Below, piece by piece: positions 34,270 through 41,949 of a stretch of DNA of 64,000 nt. Location: the NCBI GenBank assembly GCA_018671175.1, contig JABHIE010000030.1, positions 1-64,000 on the forward strand, read 5' to 3'. Position 1 is the stretch's first letter, and every line of letters starts with the position of its first letter. Origin of the DNA: Planctomycetota bacterium. GTDB lineage: Bacteria > Planctomycetota > UBA1135. The notes beneath the pieces were generated by a model. That model was not told the origin of the DNA, did not search any database, and saw nothing but the letters and a program-made list of their open reading frames with translations. The position numbers were made by a program, and so were the translations under genes.

Positions 34270-34474
34270 TTCTTTCGACTTCTCCGGCGACCGGGAATTC
34301 GCCTTTGTCAAATTTACTCCAGACGAGTTCATCGTCAACTTTGATGTCGAGGATGCCCCCACCACCAGAGATCAACTCGGGCTCAACCCCAAAAGCTTCG
34401 GCTAAATTTGCGGCCAGACCGGTCGCAAAAGGCAAAAAGTTTCATTCTTGGCAGTAAGTGATTGTGATGTGCAT
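34253..34474 (-). CDS. selW: selenoprotein of the SelW/Rdx family (in-frame UGA read as selenocysteine)
   Basis: 73 residues when the UGA at 34444-34442 is read as Sec: MHITITYCQE-U-NFLPFATG then LAANLAEAFGVEPELISGGG. The C8-x-x-U11 motif at the end of the first strand and the GGGG loop before ILDIKVDDELVWSK are diagnostic of the Rdx fold (SelW/SelT/SelH; CXXU). These are small thioredoxin-like redox proteins, probably glutathione- or thiol-dependent. Without UGA decoding the frame would begin after the active site. A SECIS-like hairpin follows the UGA. It lies 39 bp downstream of a CAU-anticodon tRNA. Confidence 0.9.
34407..34429 (-). promoter_or_regulatory. bacterial SECIS-like hairpin in selW
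   Basis: Twelve nt after the UGA (34444-34442) the minus strand forms TTTGCG-A-CC / GGTCT loop / GG-C-CGCAAA: eight base pairs with one A.C mismatch and an apical GGUCU. The loop carries the GGUC found in the E. coli fdhF SECIS, and the spacing of about 21 nt from UGA to loop is similar. It lies wholly inside the coding frame, as bacterial SECIS elements do, and would bind SelB. Confidence 0.7.
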
Positions 34475-34513
34475 ATTGCAATATAAACCACGAAAAAACG
34501 ATATGTAAAAAAA

Positions 34514-34590
34514 TGGTGGGCCGACCAGGACTTGAACCTGGAACCTACGCATTATGAGTGCGCAGCTCTAACCAATTGAGCTATCGGCCC
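34514..34590 (-). tRNA. tRNA with CAU anticodon (elongator Met or Ile2)
   Basis: On the minus strand: GGGCCGATAGCTCAATTGGT at the 5' end and GGTCGGCCCACCA at the 3' end, with CCA encoded. The anticodon loop CTCATAA is flanked by GCGCA/TGCGT. The T-arm has GTTCAAGTC. The anticodon CAU suits elongator tRNA-Met, or tRNA-Ile after lysidine modification; the sequence alone does not settle this. The D-arm TAGCTCAATTGGTTAGAGC is typical of elongators. Confidence 0.93.
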
Positions 34591-34626
34591 GTGCGGCAAG
34601 ATTTTAGTCGCGCGGAGGTCGAGCGG

Positions 34627-35802
34627 CTACGGAAGTCGTGAAACTTGCACCTGCTCACCAAGGACCAAGCCGAGCCCCGGGATGGGCGCCAAGACAACTT
34701 CTCGGCCATATTCAGGAATAGACGGGTCGCGCCAAAGGTGATTTGGAATGGCAGCAATATGCGGAGCCAATTTTGCAACAAGCGTTTCACGGACGGGCTC
34801 TTCTTCGGCTGATGCGTCAAGCAATCGGCGAATAAGCACAGAGTCGCCAAGCCGCAGAGCTTGAGTGGAGGGCGCTCGCAAATAAGCCACCACCGTATTC
34901 CCGGCAGATGTCGTATATTCACACAGCGAATCACCAGCAGAAAGCGTTTGCCCAGGAGTCGCACTCAGGCGGATGACCTGGCCAGCTTGAGTTGCCATCA
35001 CTACGAGTGCGTCGCGTTGCAAAGCCAACTCGGCCAATCGATACTCTTGCACATTAAGGGCGGCCGCCTGAGCTTGAAGCCGCTGAGCAAATGGGTCAGC
35101 AACAAAAGAATCAGGCTCACTCAATGCGTCAACTCGTTGCTGGGCAGAAAGCTGCTCAAAAGAAAGCCCCGTCAAGAAATCTTCGCGCGCTGCGACCTGC
35201 GCAACAAGAACATCGCGCCGCAATTGAAAATCTTCGGCTTGCTCTTGCGACAACACTTCAGCGGCAACAAGCGCGCTTGCCCGCGCAAGTTTTGCATCAA
35301 GCCTTACGATTTCGAGCCGATCCGCCTCAAGCTCAATGCGGCGACGCAACATCTCTAATTGAATCTTTGAGATGTCCATTTGCAAATTCATGCGGTCACG
35401 ATAAGCGCGGCGCAAATCAGTTTGATGATCACGAATGTCATCGGTCGCTGCAATTTGAAACTCTTCTTCTAGAGCAAGACCTTGGAGCACCAATCGCTCG
35501 CTTTCGGCTCGCGCAGTCTTGAGAGCCGCCTCAACAAATGAGGGGTCAAGTCGAGCCACGACATCGCCAGCGCGAAGAGTTGAAAACAGTTTGACTTCGA
35601 TTGAGTCGATGCGGCCAGAAGACGGAACGGTAAGCGACCACTCTTGGCTCTGCGCCATACCGACCCAAGATTGGCCGACATTGCGCAACTCATACAAACT
35701 CACTACGGCCGAAATAGCAAGAAGCCAAACAAGCAATGGGACCCAGCGAAGACGGAAATCTTCGAGCCGTCTTGGCCAAGGGATTGGGATGCGCGGGGTC
35801 AT
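34627..35802 (-). CDS. HlyD-family membrane fusion (adaptor) protein
   Basis: 391 residues. A cytoplasmic N-terminus of about 20 residues and one TM segment (LVWLLAISAVVSLYEL) precede a lipoyl/barrel region (SLTVPSSGRIDSIEVKLFST). A long helical hairpin from about 90 to 240 follows (ETDFQIAATDDIR-like to AAREDFLTGLSFEQLS). Such adaptors link inner-membrane exporters to outer-membrane channels. No classical ABC or RND pump is adjacent. It is 2 bp downstream of the DUF4956 gene, so it may serve that system. Confidence 0.85.
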   Translation of the reverse strand: MTPRIPIPWPRRLEDFRLRWVPLLVWLLAISAVVSLYELRNVGQSWVGMAQSQEWSLTVPSSGRIDSIEVKLFSTLRAGDVVARLDPSFVEAALKTARAESERLVLQGLALEEEFQIAATDDIRDHQTDLRRAYRDRMNLQMDISKIQLEMLRRRIELEADRLEIVRLDAKLARASALVAAEVLSQEQAEDFQLRRDVLVAQVAAREDFLTGLSFEQLSAQQRVDALSEPDSFVADPFAQRLQAQAAALNVQEYRLAELALQRDALVVMATQAGQVIRLSATPGQTLSAGDSLCEYTTSAGNTVVAYLRAPSTQALRLGDSVLIRRLLDASAEEEPVRETLVAKLAPHIAAIPNHLWRDPSIPEYGREVVLAPIPGLGLVLGEQVQVSRLP

Positions 35803-35804
35803 AG

Positions 35805-36509
35805 CTAAATCTCAGAGTGCTCGTCGCGGAGGATTAAGCCGACCTCACCAATTCCAGCGAGTTGGTAGAGCGCATCGAGGAATTCTCCGCTGCGGGAAGG
35901 GTCGCGTAGGCGGACTTGAAAGACATATTCAGAGCCATCTTGAGCCTCACGAACGGAGACTCGCCGTGAACTTTGACAATGAGTTTTAATAACGGAAAGT
36001 AAATCAGTATCGGCCTTTTCACGATTGTCGCGGCCAAGCCTGCAATTGAGGTGGCCGTCATAGGAGGAAAGTGAACCAAATTTTGTAAAGTGCAAATACA
36101 CCACCGCAGTCGCTAAAAAGACCGTGCCAAGGATCGCGGCCAGATAGCGTTGTGAGCCGCAGGCCATCCCGAGGACGAGTGTGAAAAATACGAAAACCGT
36201 ATCTCGCGTGTCTTTGAGAACATTGCGGAATCGGATGATTGCCAACGCGCCAATTAAACCAAAAGCGGTCACGATTGAATTGCCGATAACAAACATCACG
36301 AGAGCAACGACCATATTCATGAGCACCAAGCTTTGCGTGAAGGTGCGTGAATAAGATAAGCCGCTGTGAGTGCGCACATAGATCCAAGCCAAAAACTGCC
36401 CCAAAACAAAAGCAAGCAACAACGACAAGGCCATTGCCGCTGGCGTGTAAGCCGGCGCCCAATTGCCTTCTTCGGCAAGCATGCGAAGGAAGTCTTGAGT
36501 GTTACCCAT
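35805..36509 (-). CDS. DUF4956 family membrane protein
   Basis: 234 residues. Segments 28-45, 62-83 and 110-140 are hydrophobic. The family block is present: SLVLMNMVVALVMFVIGNSI, followed by FGLIGALAIIRFRNVLKDTR with the conserved RFRN and charged helix. The C-terminal 80 residues are soluble, ferredoxin-like (YVFQVRLRDPSRSGEFLDAL). DUF4956 genes are commonly found next to VTC-domain genes, as here. The ATG overlaps the VTC gene end by 8 nt. The role, perhaps a membrane partner of the polymerase, is inference. Confidence 0.85.
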   Translation of the reverse strand: MGNTQDFLRMLAEEGNWAPAYTPAAMALSLLLAFVLGQFLAWIYVRTHSGLSYSRTFTQSLVLMNMVVALVMFVIGNSIVTAFGLIGALAIIRFRNVLKDTRDTVFVFFTLVLGMACGSQRYLAAILGTVFLATAVVYLHFTKFGSLSSYDGHLNCRLGRDNREKADTDLLSVIKTHCQSSRRVSVREAQDGSEYVFQVRLRDPSRSGEFLDALYQLAGIGEVGLILRDEHSEI

Positions 36510-37278
36510 GTGAAGAAAAACTTGGAGGAGAATGACCCGGTGCTATTTCGCGGGAAGCATCGACAGACATGATGTACTTGGCCACCGAAACTCGACTGAG
36601 CTGAAAATGCTCGACAAGTCGACCAACCCAAAGTGGGCAAGCGTCAGTGTACTTCAATTCAAGCACAACTTGCGGGCAAAACACCGGGCGCCAGGAGTGC
36701 TCAGGAAAGGCAAATACATTGGTCGATGCAGGCGGCGCAAACTGCAACTGGCGATCAAAAGTGATGCGGACGGGCTCAGGGCCAGCGACCTCATAGGCCT
36801 CGCGTTGGTAGTGAACAAAAACGGACGCCTTTGCGTCAAGGCGCGCCATCAAACTACGGAAAAACGCAAAATCAGTGGAGTGAATATCGCTCGCATCTTG
36901 TGGCAATGAGCGGCCACTTAAAAGAGCACGGGCAACATCTCTAGAAACCAAACACCGCTTTTTGCGGACAATGCGATCGGAACGCTCTTTGACTTCAAGG
37001 AAGACCGGAGAATCCGGGTTGCCGTCATAGCCTCGGATGCGAAGCTTGAAACGATTTTTGTGCCCCTCGATTGTTGTGCGGTATAGGTCGAAATTGCGAT
37101 TATCCAAATAAAGACTATAGATTGGATAAGTGAAGTCTTTGGAGCGGGCCGCGAAAAAATCTGGCTGGACAAAACTTGATGCGTAGCGACGCACCTCTTG
37201 CGCTAAAGTCTCGGAGATTAAGTACTTACACTCATGCCGAGACCGGAAAGTACGGTCGAGCGCCCAAGGAGCCTGCAT
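36502..37278 (-). CDS. VTC-domain polyphosphate polymerase-like protein
   Basis: 258 residues forming one VTC (CYTH-superfamily) tunnel domain. Visible elements: RHECKYLISETLAQ (substrate-binding Lys), YPIYSLYLDNRNFDLYR, HKNRFKLRIRGY, VFLEVKERSDRIVRKKR and VVLELKYTDA. In yeast the VTC4 domain polymerises ATP into polyphosphate. Bacterial homologues often have no TM segment, as here, and are encoded with DUF4956. Whether it makes polyP is not shown by sequence. It starts the three-gene minus-strand operon. Confidence 0.88.
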   Translation of the reverse strand: MQAPWALDRTFRSRHECKYLISETLAQEVRRYASSFVQPDFFAARSKDFTYPIYSLYLDNRNFDLYRTTIEGHKNRFKLRIRGYDGNPDSPVFLEVKERSDRIVRKKRCLVSRDVARALLSGRSLPQDASDIHSTDFAFFRSLMARLDAKASVFVHYQREAYEVAGPEPVRITFDRQLQFAPPASTNVFAFPEHSWRPVFCPQVVLELKYTDACPLWVGRLVEHFQLSRVSVAKYIMSVDASREIAPGHSPPSFSSHG

Positions 37279-37292
37279 TCAACAAGGATACA

Positions 37293-37333
37293 TCAAAAAC
37301 GGCAAACTGGGGGAATGCTGCTCCCAGTTTGCC
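37293..37333 (-). terminator. terminator of the 37345-37632 lipoprotein gene
   Basis: An 11-bp inverted repeat GGCAAACTGGG/CCCAGTTTGCC (37301-37311 and 37323-37333) lies 11 bp after the lipoprotein stop. On the minus strand it is followed by GTTTTTGATG. It separates the lipoprotein gene from the downstream VTC operon on the same strand. Confidence 0.8.
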
Positions 37334-37344
37334 GGTAAATGACG

Positions 37345-37632
37345 CTATTTCAAGGAGCCACCGATGATTGTGTAATGCACACCCAAAATGTTGTTGAGCA
37401 CGCCAAGCAGGGATGTCCAGTCGTCTGGGCTTGAGTAAACCGTTTGCACAATCGCACCCTCGGGGACGAGTGCCTCTGCGGCGAGTGCTTCGTCGCCAGG
37501 CAACTCGAAGCCGAGAATGACGAGCGCCTCTGCATGTGCAGAAAAGGTGTCATCGGAGACTTGAACGCCCGCACAACTACCCAAAAGGATGATGGTGGCA
37601 AAGAGAGAAAGGAGTGTCGTTATTCGCTTCAT
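37345..37632 (-). CDS. small lipoprotein, TRL-like
   Basis: 95 residues with a lipobox (LLGSC at about 16-20), so the mature 75-residue protein is lipid-anchored. The C-terminal pattern (ELPGDEALAAEALVPEGAIV, then VLNNILGVHYTIIGGSLK) resembles the TRL-like family in its GD..A..A and final t-I-x-G. That resemblance is weak. It is divergent from the coiled-coil membrane protein, and followed by a strong terminator. Confidence 0.65.
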   Translation of the reverse strand: MKRITTLLSLFATIILLGSCAGVQVSDDTFSAHAEALVILGFELPGDEALAAEALVPEGAIVQTVYSSPDDWTSLLGVLNNILGVHYTIIGGSLK

Positions 37633-37654
37633 GAAAGCATGCTACTCTGCTTTC

Positions 37655-38695
37655 ATGGCTCAGGCTACACCCCAACTTCTTTTGCTCAGCATCCGTGCAA
37701 TGAGTGCCTTGCTCACAGTGTTGTTGATTTGGCTTTTCAGTTTTTTCCTGAGCGATATTGATGACATACAAGGCCCGCTAAGGGCTGACTTTGATTCAAA
37801 AACACTTAATGCAGTGGTTGTGAGCCAAGAGCTTGCCTTAAAGCAAACGATTGCCTCTCAAGATAGCGCGATTGAGCGGCAGGGTGAAATCCAAGAGCGG
37901 CTTGCGACTAGCATGAGCAATGCCGAGCAAACCTTGCGCCAAGTTACAGATTTGCAGCGCTTCCAAAGAGAGCGGGGTGCGCCGACTAGTGACGAGGAGC
38001 AAGCCAGTCTGACCCGAGCGCAATCTCGCTTTATGGACGCGCAAGATGCGTTTGAAGAAGCCAACGCGACAATCGCAACGCTCGAAGCGCAACGCTGGGA
38101 CTCAAAATCAAATCTCGCGCAAGTGCAGACTCAACTCGGAGGTGAGCGAAAGAAAAGCCATCAAGCCTTTCAAGAAGCTTGGGACGGCCACCGCACCGTG
38201 CTTGGGGTCGCTAAATTAGGCTTTATCGTTCCCGTTTTATTATTAAGCGCGTTTTTGTTCCGCAAGCACAGAAAGAGCCTGCTGCGCCCAATCTTACTAG
38301 CATTTTTGCTTTCGAGTTTTTGGAAAGTTGGCACGGTCATGCATGATCATTTCCCATCTGAATTTTTCAAGTACATTGCGATTTTTGCGGCACTCATTAT
38401 CGTGACGGCCTTTCTCGTTTTCTTACTTAAGTCGTCTGCTAAACCCGACACAAACGCACTCTTGCGTCGTCGTGGCGAAGGCTACCAAAAAGGGCTCTGC
38501 CCAGAATGCTCTTTTCCATTTGCCGGAAAGGGCTTCGGGAAAGTCAAAACTTCACGAGGCGGGGAAGACGGCATGAGTGTGCAAATGGATTACAACTGCC
38601 CATCATGTGGCACAGGGCTCTTTGAAAAATGCAACGACTGTGGCGGGCGTCGCCATAGCTTGCTGCCCCACTGCGTGCATTGCGGTAAAGACTAA
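37655..38695 (+). CDS. membrane protein with coiled coil and C-terminal zinc ribbons
   Basis: About 346 residues from the ATG at 37655. One N-terminal TM segment (LLTVLLIWLFSFFL) is followed by a long periplasmic-type coiled coil at about 55-180 (QDSAIERQGEIQERLATSM; AEQTLRQVTDLQRFQRERG). Three further hydrophobic segments come next (LGFIVPVLLLSAFLF; PILLAFLLSSFWKVG; IFAALIIVTAFLVFLL). Four CxxC pairs (CPEC, CPSC, CNDC, CVHC) in the last 70 residues form two zinc ribbons. No family recognised. It is convergent with the mscS gene (overlap 4 nt). Confidence 0.68.
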   Translation: MAQATPQLLLLSIRAMSALLTVLLIWLFSFFLSDIDDIQGPLRADFDSKTLNAVVVSQELALKQTIASQDSAIERQGEIQERLATSMSNAEQTLRQVTDLQRFQRERGAPTSDEEQASLTRAQSRFMDAQDAFEEANATIATLEAQRWDSKSNLAQVQTQLGGERKKSHQAFQEAWDGHRTVLGVAKLGFIVPVLLLSAFLFRKHRKSLLRPILLAFLLSSFWKVGTVMHDHFPSEFFKYIAIFAALIIVTAFLVFLLKSSAKPDTNALLRRRGEGYQKGLCPECSFPFAGKGFGKVKTSRGGEDGMSVQMDYNCPSCGTGLFEKCNDCGGRRHSLLPHCVHCGKD

Positions 38696-39768
38696 GTCGT
38701 GTGCATGTGCACCGTGCGCTGAGGAAATGGAATCTCAATTCCATTTTCGGCGAAGGCTTGGTAAACGCCTCGATTGATTGCATCAAGCGCGCGTCCGCGC
38801 AACACCGGCTCATTGACCCAGCAAAGAAGCTCGTGGTCTAGGCTTGAGTCTGAAAACGCACGGAAACGCACACGCGGTGCTGGAGTGGCGCAAACCATGT
38901 CTTCAGCTTCTGCAACGCCAAGCAATACTTCACGGACTTTATCTAAATCTGATCCGTAGGCAACGCCCACTTTTACGCGAACGCGGCGACGGGTGCTATC
39001 GCCGGCAGATTCATTAATGACCTTTGCTTTGCCGATGACAGCGTTGGGCAAAACGATAATTAAATCATCTCGAGTCAGTAATCGAGTTGAGCGCAAACCG
39101 ATATGCACAACTTCGCCACGCTCACCACTATCGAGGACAATGTAATCACCCATGCAATAAGGTGCGTCGGCAATGATGAATACGCCAGAAAATAAATTCG
39201 CAAGCGTATCTTGAGCTGCAAAACCTATAGCAATACCCGCGATGCCGGCCGAAGCCAGCCAACCCGTTGCGTCAAAATCCCAGACTGAGATAAATGCAAA
39301 TAGCCCAGCTGACACCAGCAGCAATTTGGCTAAATTGTCAAACAATGGAAAGGTGCGCGGCTCAATCGCATGAAAGCGACTAGGGTGGCGAGATGCCGTT
39401 GTCACAACAAGGCTCACCGCCACTAAGCCGAATCGCATCCAGACCCAGACGATCGCGGTCCAGAAAATGCGGTGGGCGAACACTACGGTCTCATCCGAAA
39501 AGTTAAGTCGGGCAAAGGCGAGCATCAGCCCCCAAAGCACGACTGTTTTTACAACGGGGCCGTGAATGCTCGCAAGAATTTTGTCGTCTAAATCACTTGA
39601 TGTTTTTTGCGCCCAGCTTTTAAAGGCTCTTGTCAAAAGGCGGTCGGCAATCGCGCCCGCAACTAATGCAAAAAGAACAATCAAGAGACTGCCGACCCAA
39701 GGGTAGGTCACCCAAACCTCTTTGGCCCAAGAAAAGGCCGTTGTCATCCAAGAAAGAAAAACGCTCAT
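38692..39768 (-). CDS. small-conductance mechanosensitive channel, MscS family
   Basis: 358 residues. N-terminal TM segments precede the pore helix with the family motif GWLASAGIAGIAIGFAAQDT, LANLFSGVFIIADAP, followed by the beta domain GDYIVLDSGERGEVVHIGLR and RDDLIIVLPNAVIGKAKVIN. It opens under membrane tension to release solutes during osmotic downshift. It is 5 bp downstream of the prolyl oligopeptidase gene on the same strand. Confidence 0.94.
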   Translation of the reverse strand: MSVFLSWMTTAFSWAKEVWVTYPWVGSLLIVLFALVAGAIADRLLTRAFKSWAQKTSSDLDDKILASIHGPVVKTVVLWGLMLAFARLNFSDETVVFAHRIFWTAIVWVWMRFGLVAVSLVVTTASRHPSRFHAIEPRTFPLFDNLAKLLLVSAGLFAFISVWDFDATGWLASAGIAGIAIGFAAQDTLANLFSGVFIIADAPYCMGDYIVLDSGERGEVVHIGLRSTRLLTRDDLIIVLPNAVIGKAKVINESAGDSTRRRVRVKVGVAYGSDLDKVREVLLGVAEAEDMVCATPAPRVRFRAFSDSSLDHELLCWVNEPVLRGRALDAINRGVYQAFAENGIEIPFPQRTVHMHTT

Positions 39769-39773
39769 GAGAA

Positions 39774-41927
39774 TTAAAACTGCGGGGTTTCCATTTCAAG
39801 AGCCTCTACTAAGAAGGCCCAGGTGTCGGCGTATTCTTCGATGCGCTTGGCCGTTGGCTTGCCGGCACCATGACCTGCGCGTGTTTCAATGCGAATCAAA
39901 ACGGGGTCGTCGCCAGCTTGCGCCGCCTGCAAGGCCGCTGCGAATTTAAACGAATGCGCAGGCACAACGCGGTCGTCATGATCACCAGTTGTAACTAAAG
40001 TTGCGGGGTAGTCCACGCCTTTGTTCACATTGTGAACCGGTGAATATTGAATCAGATAATTGAATTGATCTTCATCATCGCTTGTGCCGTAATCGCTGGC
40101 CCAAGCCCACCCAATCGTGAATTTGTGATAGCGCAGCATGTCAAGCACGCCTACCGCCGGCAAGCACGCGCCAAACAACTCGGGGCGTTGGGTCATGCAA
40201 GCACCAACGAGTAGCCCACCGTTAGAGCCACCACGGATGGCCAGCCTGGATGGTTTTGTCCAGTCGTTTTCAATTAACCACTCTGCCGCAGCGATGAAAT
40301 CATCAAAAACATTTTGCTTATTCAGCACAGTGCCGCCTTGATGCCATTCTTGCCCGAATTCGCCGCCGCCGCGGATATTCGCCATTGCGTAAACGCCGCC
40401 CATCTCCATCCAGACTGTATTGGCAATTGAGAAATATGGGGTCAATGGGATGTTGAAGCCGCCATAGCCATAGAGCAAAACGGGCAACTCACCGTTGGGC
40501 TCGACTCCTTTTTTGCGCACTAAAAACATCGGGACCTGAGTGCCATCTTTGGACGGGTACCACACTTGATCAGCGACAAACCCCGATGGATCAAAGTCGA
40601 CTTCGGGCGAACGAAACAAAGTCGTCTTGCCGGAAGTCATATCTAAGTGAAAAACACTCGATGGATATGAAAATGAAGAGAATGAAAAATATGCCTGGTC
40701 ATCATCGTGGCTGCCTGAGAAGCCTCCGACTGAACCGAGGGTTGGTAACTCTAAATCCCAGAGATGCTCACCGCTCGTCGAAAGGGCCTTGACCAATCCA
40801 TGAGCGTTATGCAAATAAGTAACCAATAGACTTCCGTTGAGGAAATCGACTGACTCAATAACATCGCTTGTTTGCGGAATGACCTCAAGCCAATTTGCTG
40901 GCTCTGGGTTATTGATATCAATCGCCAAAACGCGGCCACGCGGAGCATCTTTTGTGGTTTGGATAAACCATGTGGTGCCGTCATTACCGAGATAATGGTA
41001 GGCCGCATCAAACGCAGTAAACAAGGGCATGACTTGTGCAGAATCGGACTCTAAATCCATATACCACATACGGTTTTTCCGAGCTGTCCCCTCGTAGCCA
41101 AACAAAACCAAGAAGCGGCCATCGTCGGTCACGGTCGGGTCAAAACCCCAATCAGGCTGATCCGGACGCTCGTGAATTAATGTGTCACTCTCTTGATCTG
41201 TGCCAAGTTGATGAAAGTACATTTTGTTATCTCGGTTGACCGCAGATAACTCGCTTCCTTCTGGTGCAGGAAATCGAGAATAAAAGAAACCACTGCTATC
41301 TTTCTTCCAAGATACATCTGAATTTTTTAGCCAATGCAAAACATCACTACGATCTTGCCCTGTTGCTACATCGCGAACAAACCAAGTCTGCCAGTCTGAG
41401 CCAGCATCGGCAATGGCGTATGCCATGTAGTCGCCATCGTGGCTAAAGCTAACCGCGGACAACGCTTGAGTACCGTCAGCGCTGAGAGTGTTGGGGTCAA
41501 GCAGGATGCGTGCATTCGGGTCGTGCGGTTTATCGCCAACAAACAAAACAGATTGATTCTGCAAACCATCATTTTTGGACCAAACCCAAACCTTGCCATG
41601 GCGACTCGGCACGCCAATCTTTTCATAGTTCCAGAGCTGGGTGAGTCGAGACATCAAAGCCTCACGCGCAGGGAGAGCGCGCAAATAATCGAAAGTCAAT
41701 TCATTTTGCGATGAAACCCAAGCGGCTGTTTCGTCTGACAGATCATCCTCTAGCCAACGATAGGGGTCAGAAACGGCTTGACCGAAATAATCATCGACCT
41801 GATCCACAGTTGCCGTTGTGGGGTAATCCCAGGCAAAGCCATCTTGCCAACCGTCATCGGCGGGCGTTGTGCAACAAGATGCAAGAAGTAGAGCTGGCGT
41901 GAAAAGGGGAATCAGTATGCGGCGCAT
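39774..41927 (-). CDS. prolyl oligopeptidase (S9A), lipid-anchored
   Basis: 717 residues. A signal with lipobox (LLLASCCTTPAD) anchors it, unlike many cytoplasmic S9A enzymes. The N-terminal propeller begins at DPYRWLEDDLSDETAAWVSS. The catalytic domain has the Ser in IRGGSNGGLLVGAC, the Asp in VTTGDHDDRVVPAHSFK and the His in RAGHGAGKPTAK. The loop NIRGGGEFGQEWHQGG is typical. It cleaves short peptides after proline. The periplasmic or outer-membrane side location is inferred from the lipobox. Confidence 0.93.
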   Translation of the reverse strand: MRRILIPLFTPALLLASCCTTPADDGWQDGFAWDYPTTATVDQVDDYFGQAVSDPYRWLEDDLSDETAAWVSSQNELTFDYLRALPAREALMSRLTQLWNYEKIGVPSRHGKVWVWSKNDGLQNQSVLFVGDKPHDPNARILLDPNTLSADGTQALSAVSFSHDGDYMAYAIADAGSDWQTWFVRDVATGQDRSDVLHWLKNSDVSWKKDSSGFFYSRFPAPEGSELSAVNRDNKMYFHQLGTDQESDTLIHERPDQPDWGFDPTVTDDGRFLVLFGYEGTARKNRMWYMDLESDSAQVMPLFTAFDAAYHYLGNDGTTWFIQTTKDAPRGRVLAIDINNPEPANWLEVIPQTSDVIESVDFLNGSLLVTYLHNAHGLVKALSTSGEHLWDLELPTLGSVGGFSGSHDDDQAYFSFSSFSYPSSVFHLDMTSGKTTLFRSPEVDFDPSGFVADQVWYPSKDGTQVPMFLVRKKGVEPNGELPVLLYGYGGFNIPLTPYFSIANTVWMEMGGVYAMANIRGGGEFGQEWHQGGTVLNKQNVFDDFIAAAEWLIENDWTKPSRLAIRGGSNGGLLVGACMTQRPELFGACLPAVGVLDMLRYHKFTIGWAWASDYGTSDDEDQFNYLIQYSPVHNVNKGVDYPATLVTTGDHDDRVVPAHSFKFAAALQAAQAGDDPVLIRIETRAGHGAGKPTAKRIEEYADTWAFLVEALEMETPQF

Positions 41928-41949
41928 ACCGCGAGTTTAAACCCGCCGA

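Noticed and set aside
34253..34435. A 60-residue truncated gene starting at TTG 34435
   Set aside because: It lacks the redox motif that defines the family; the upstream ATG with an in-frame Sec codon explains the full domain.
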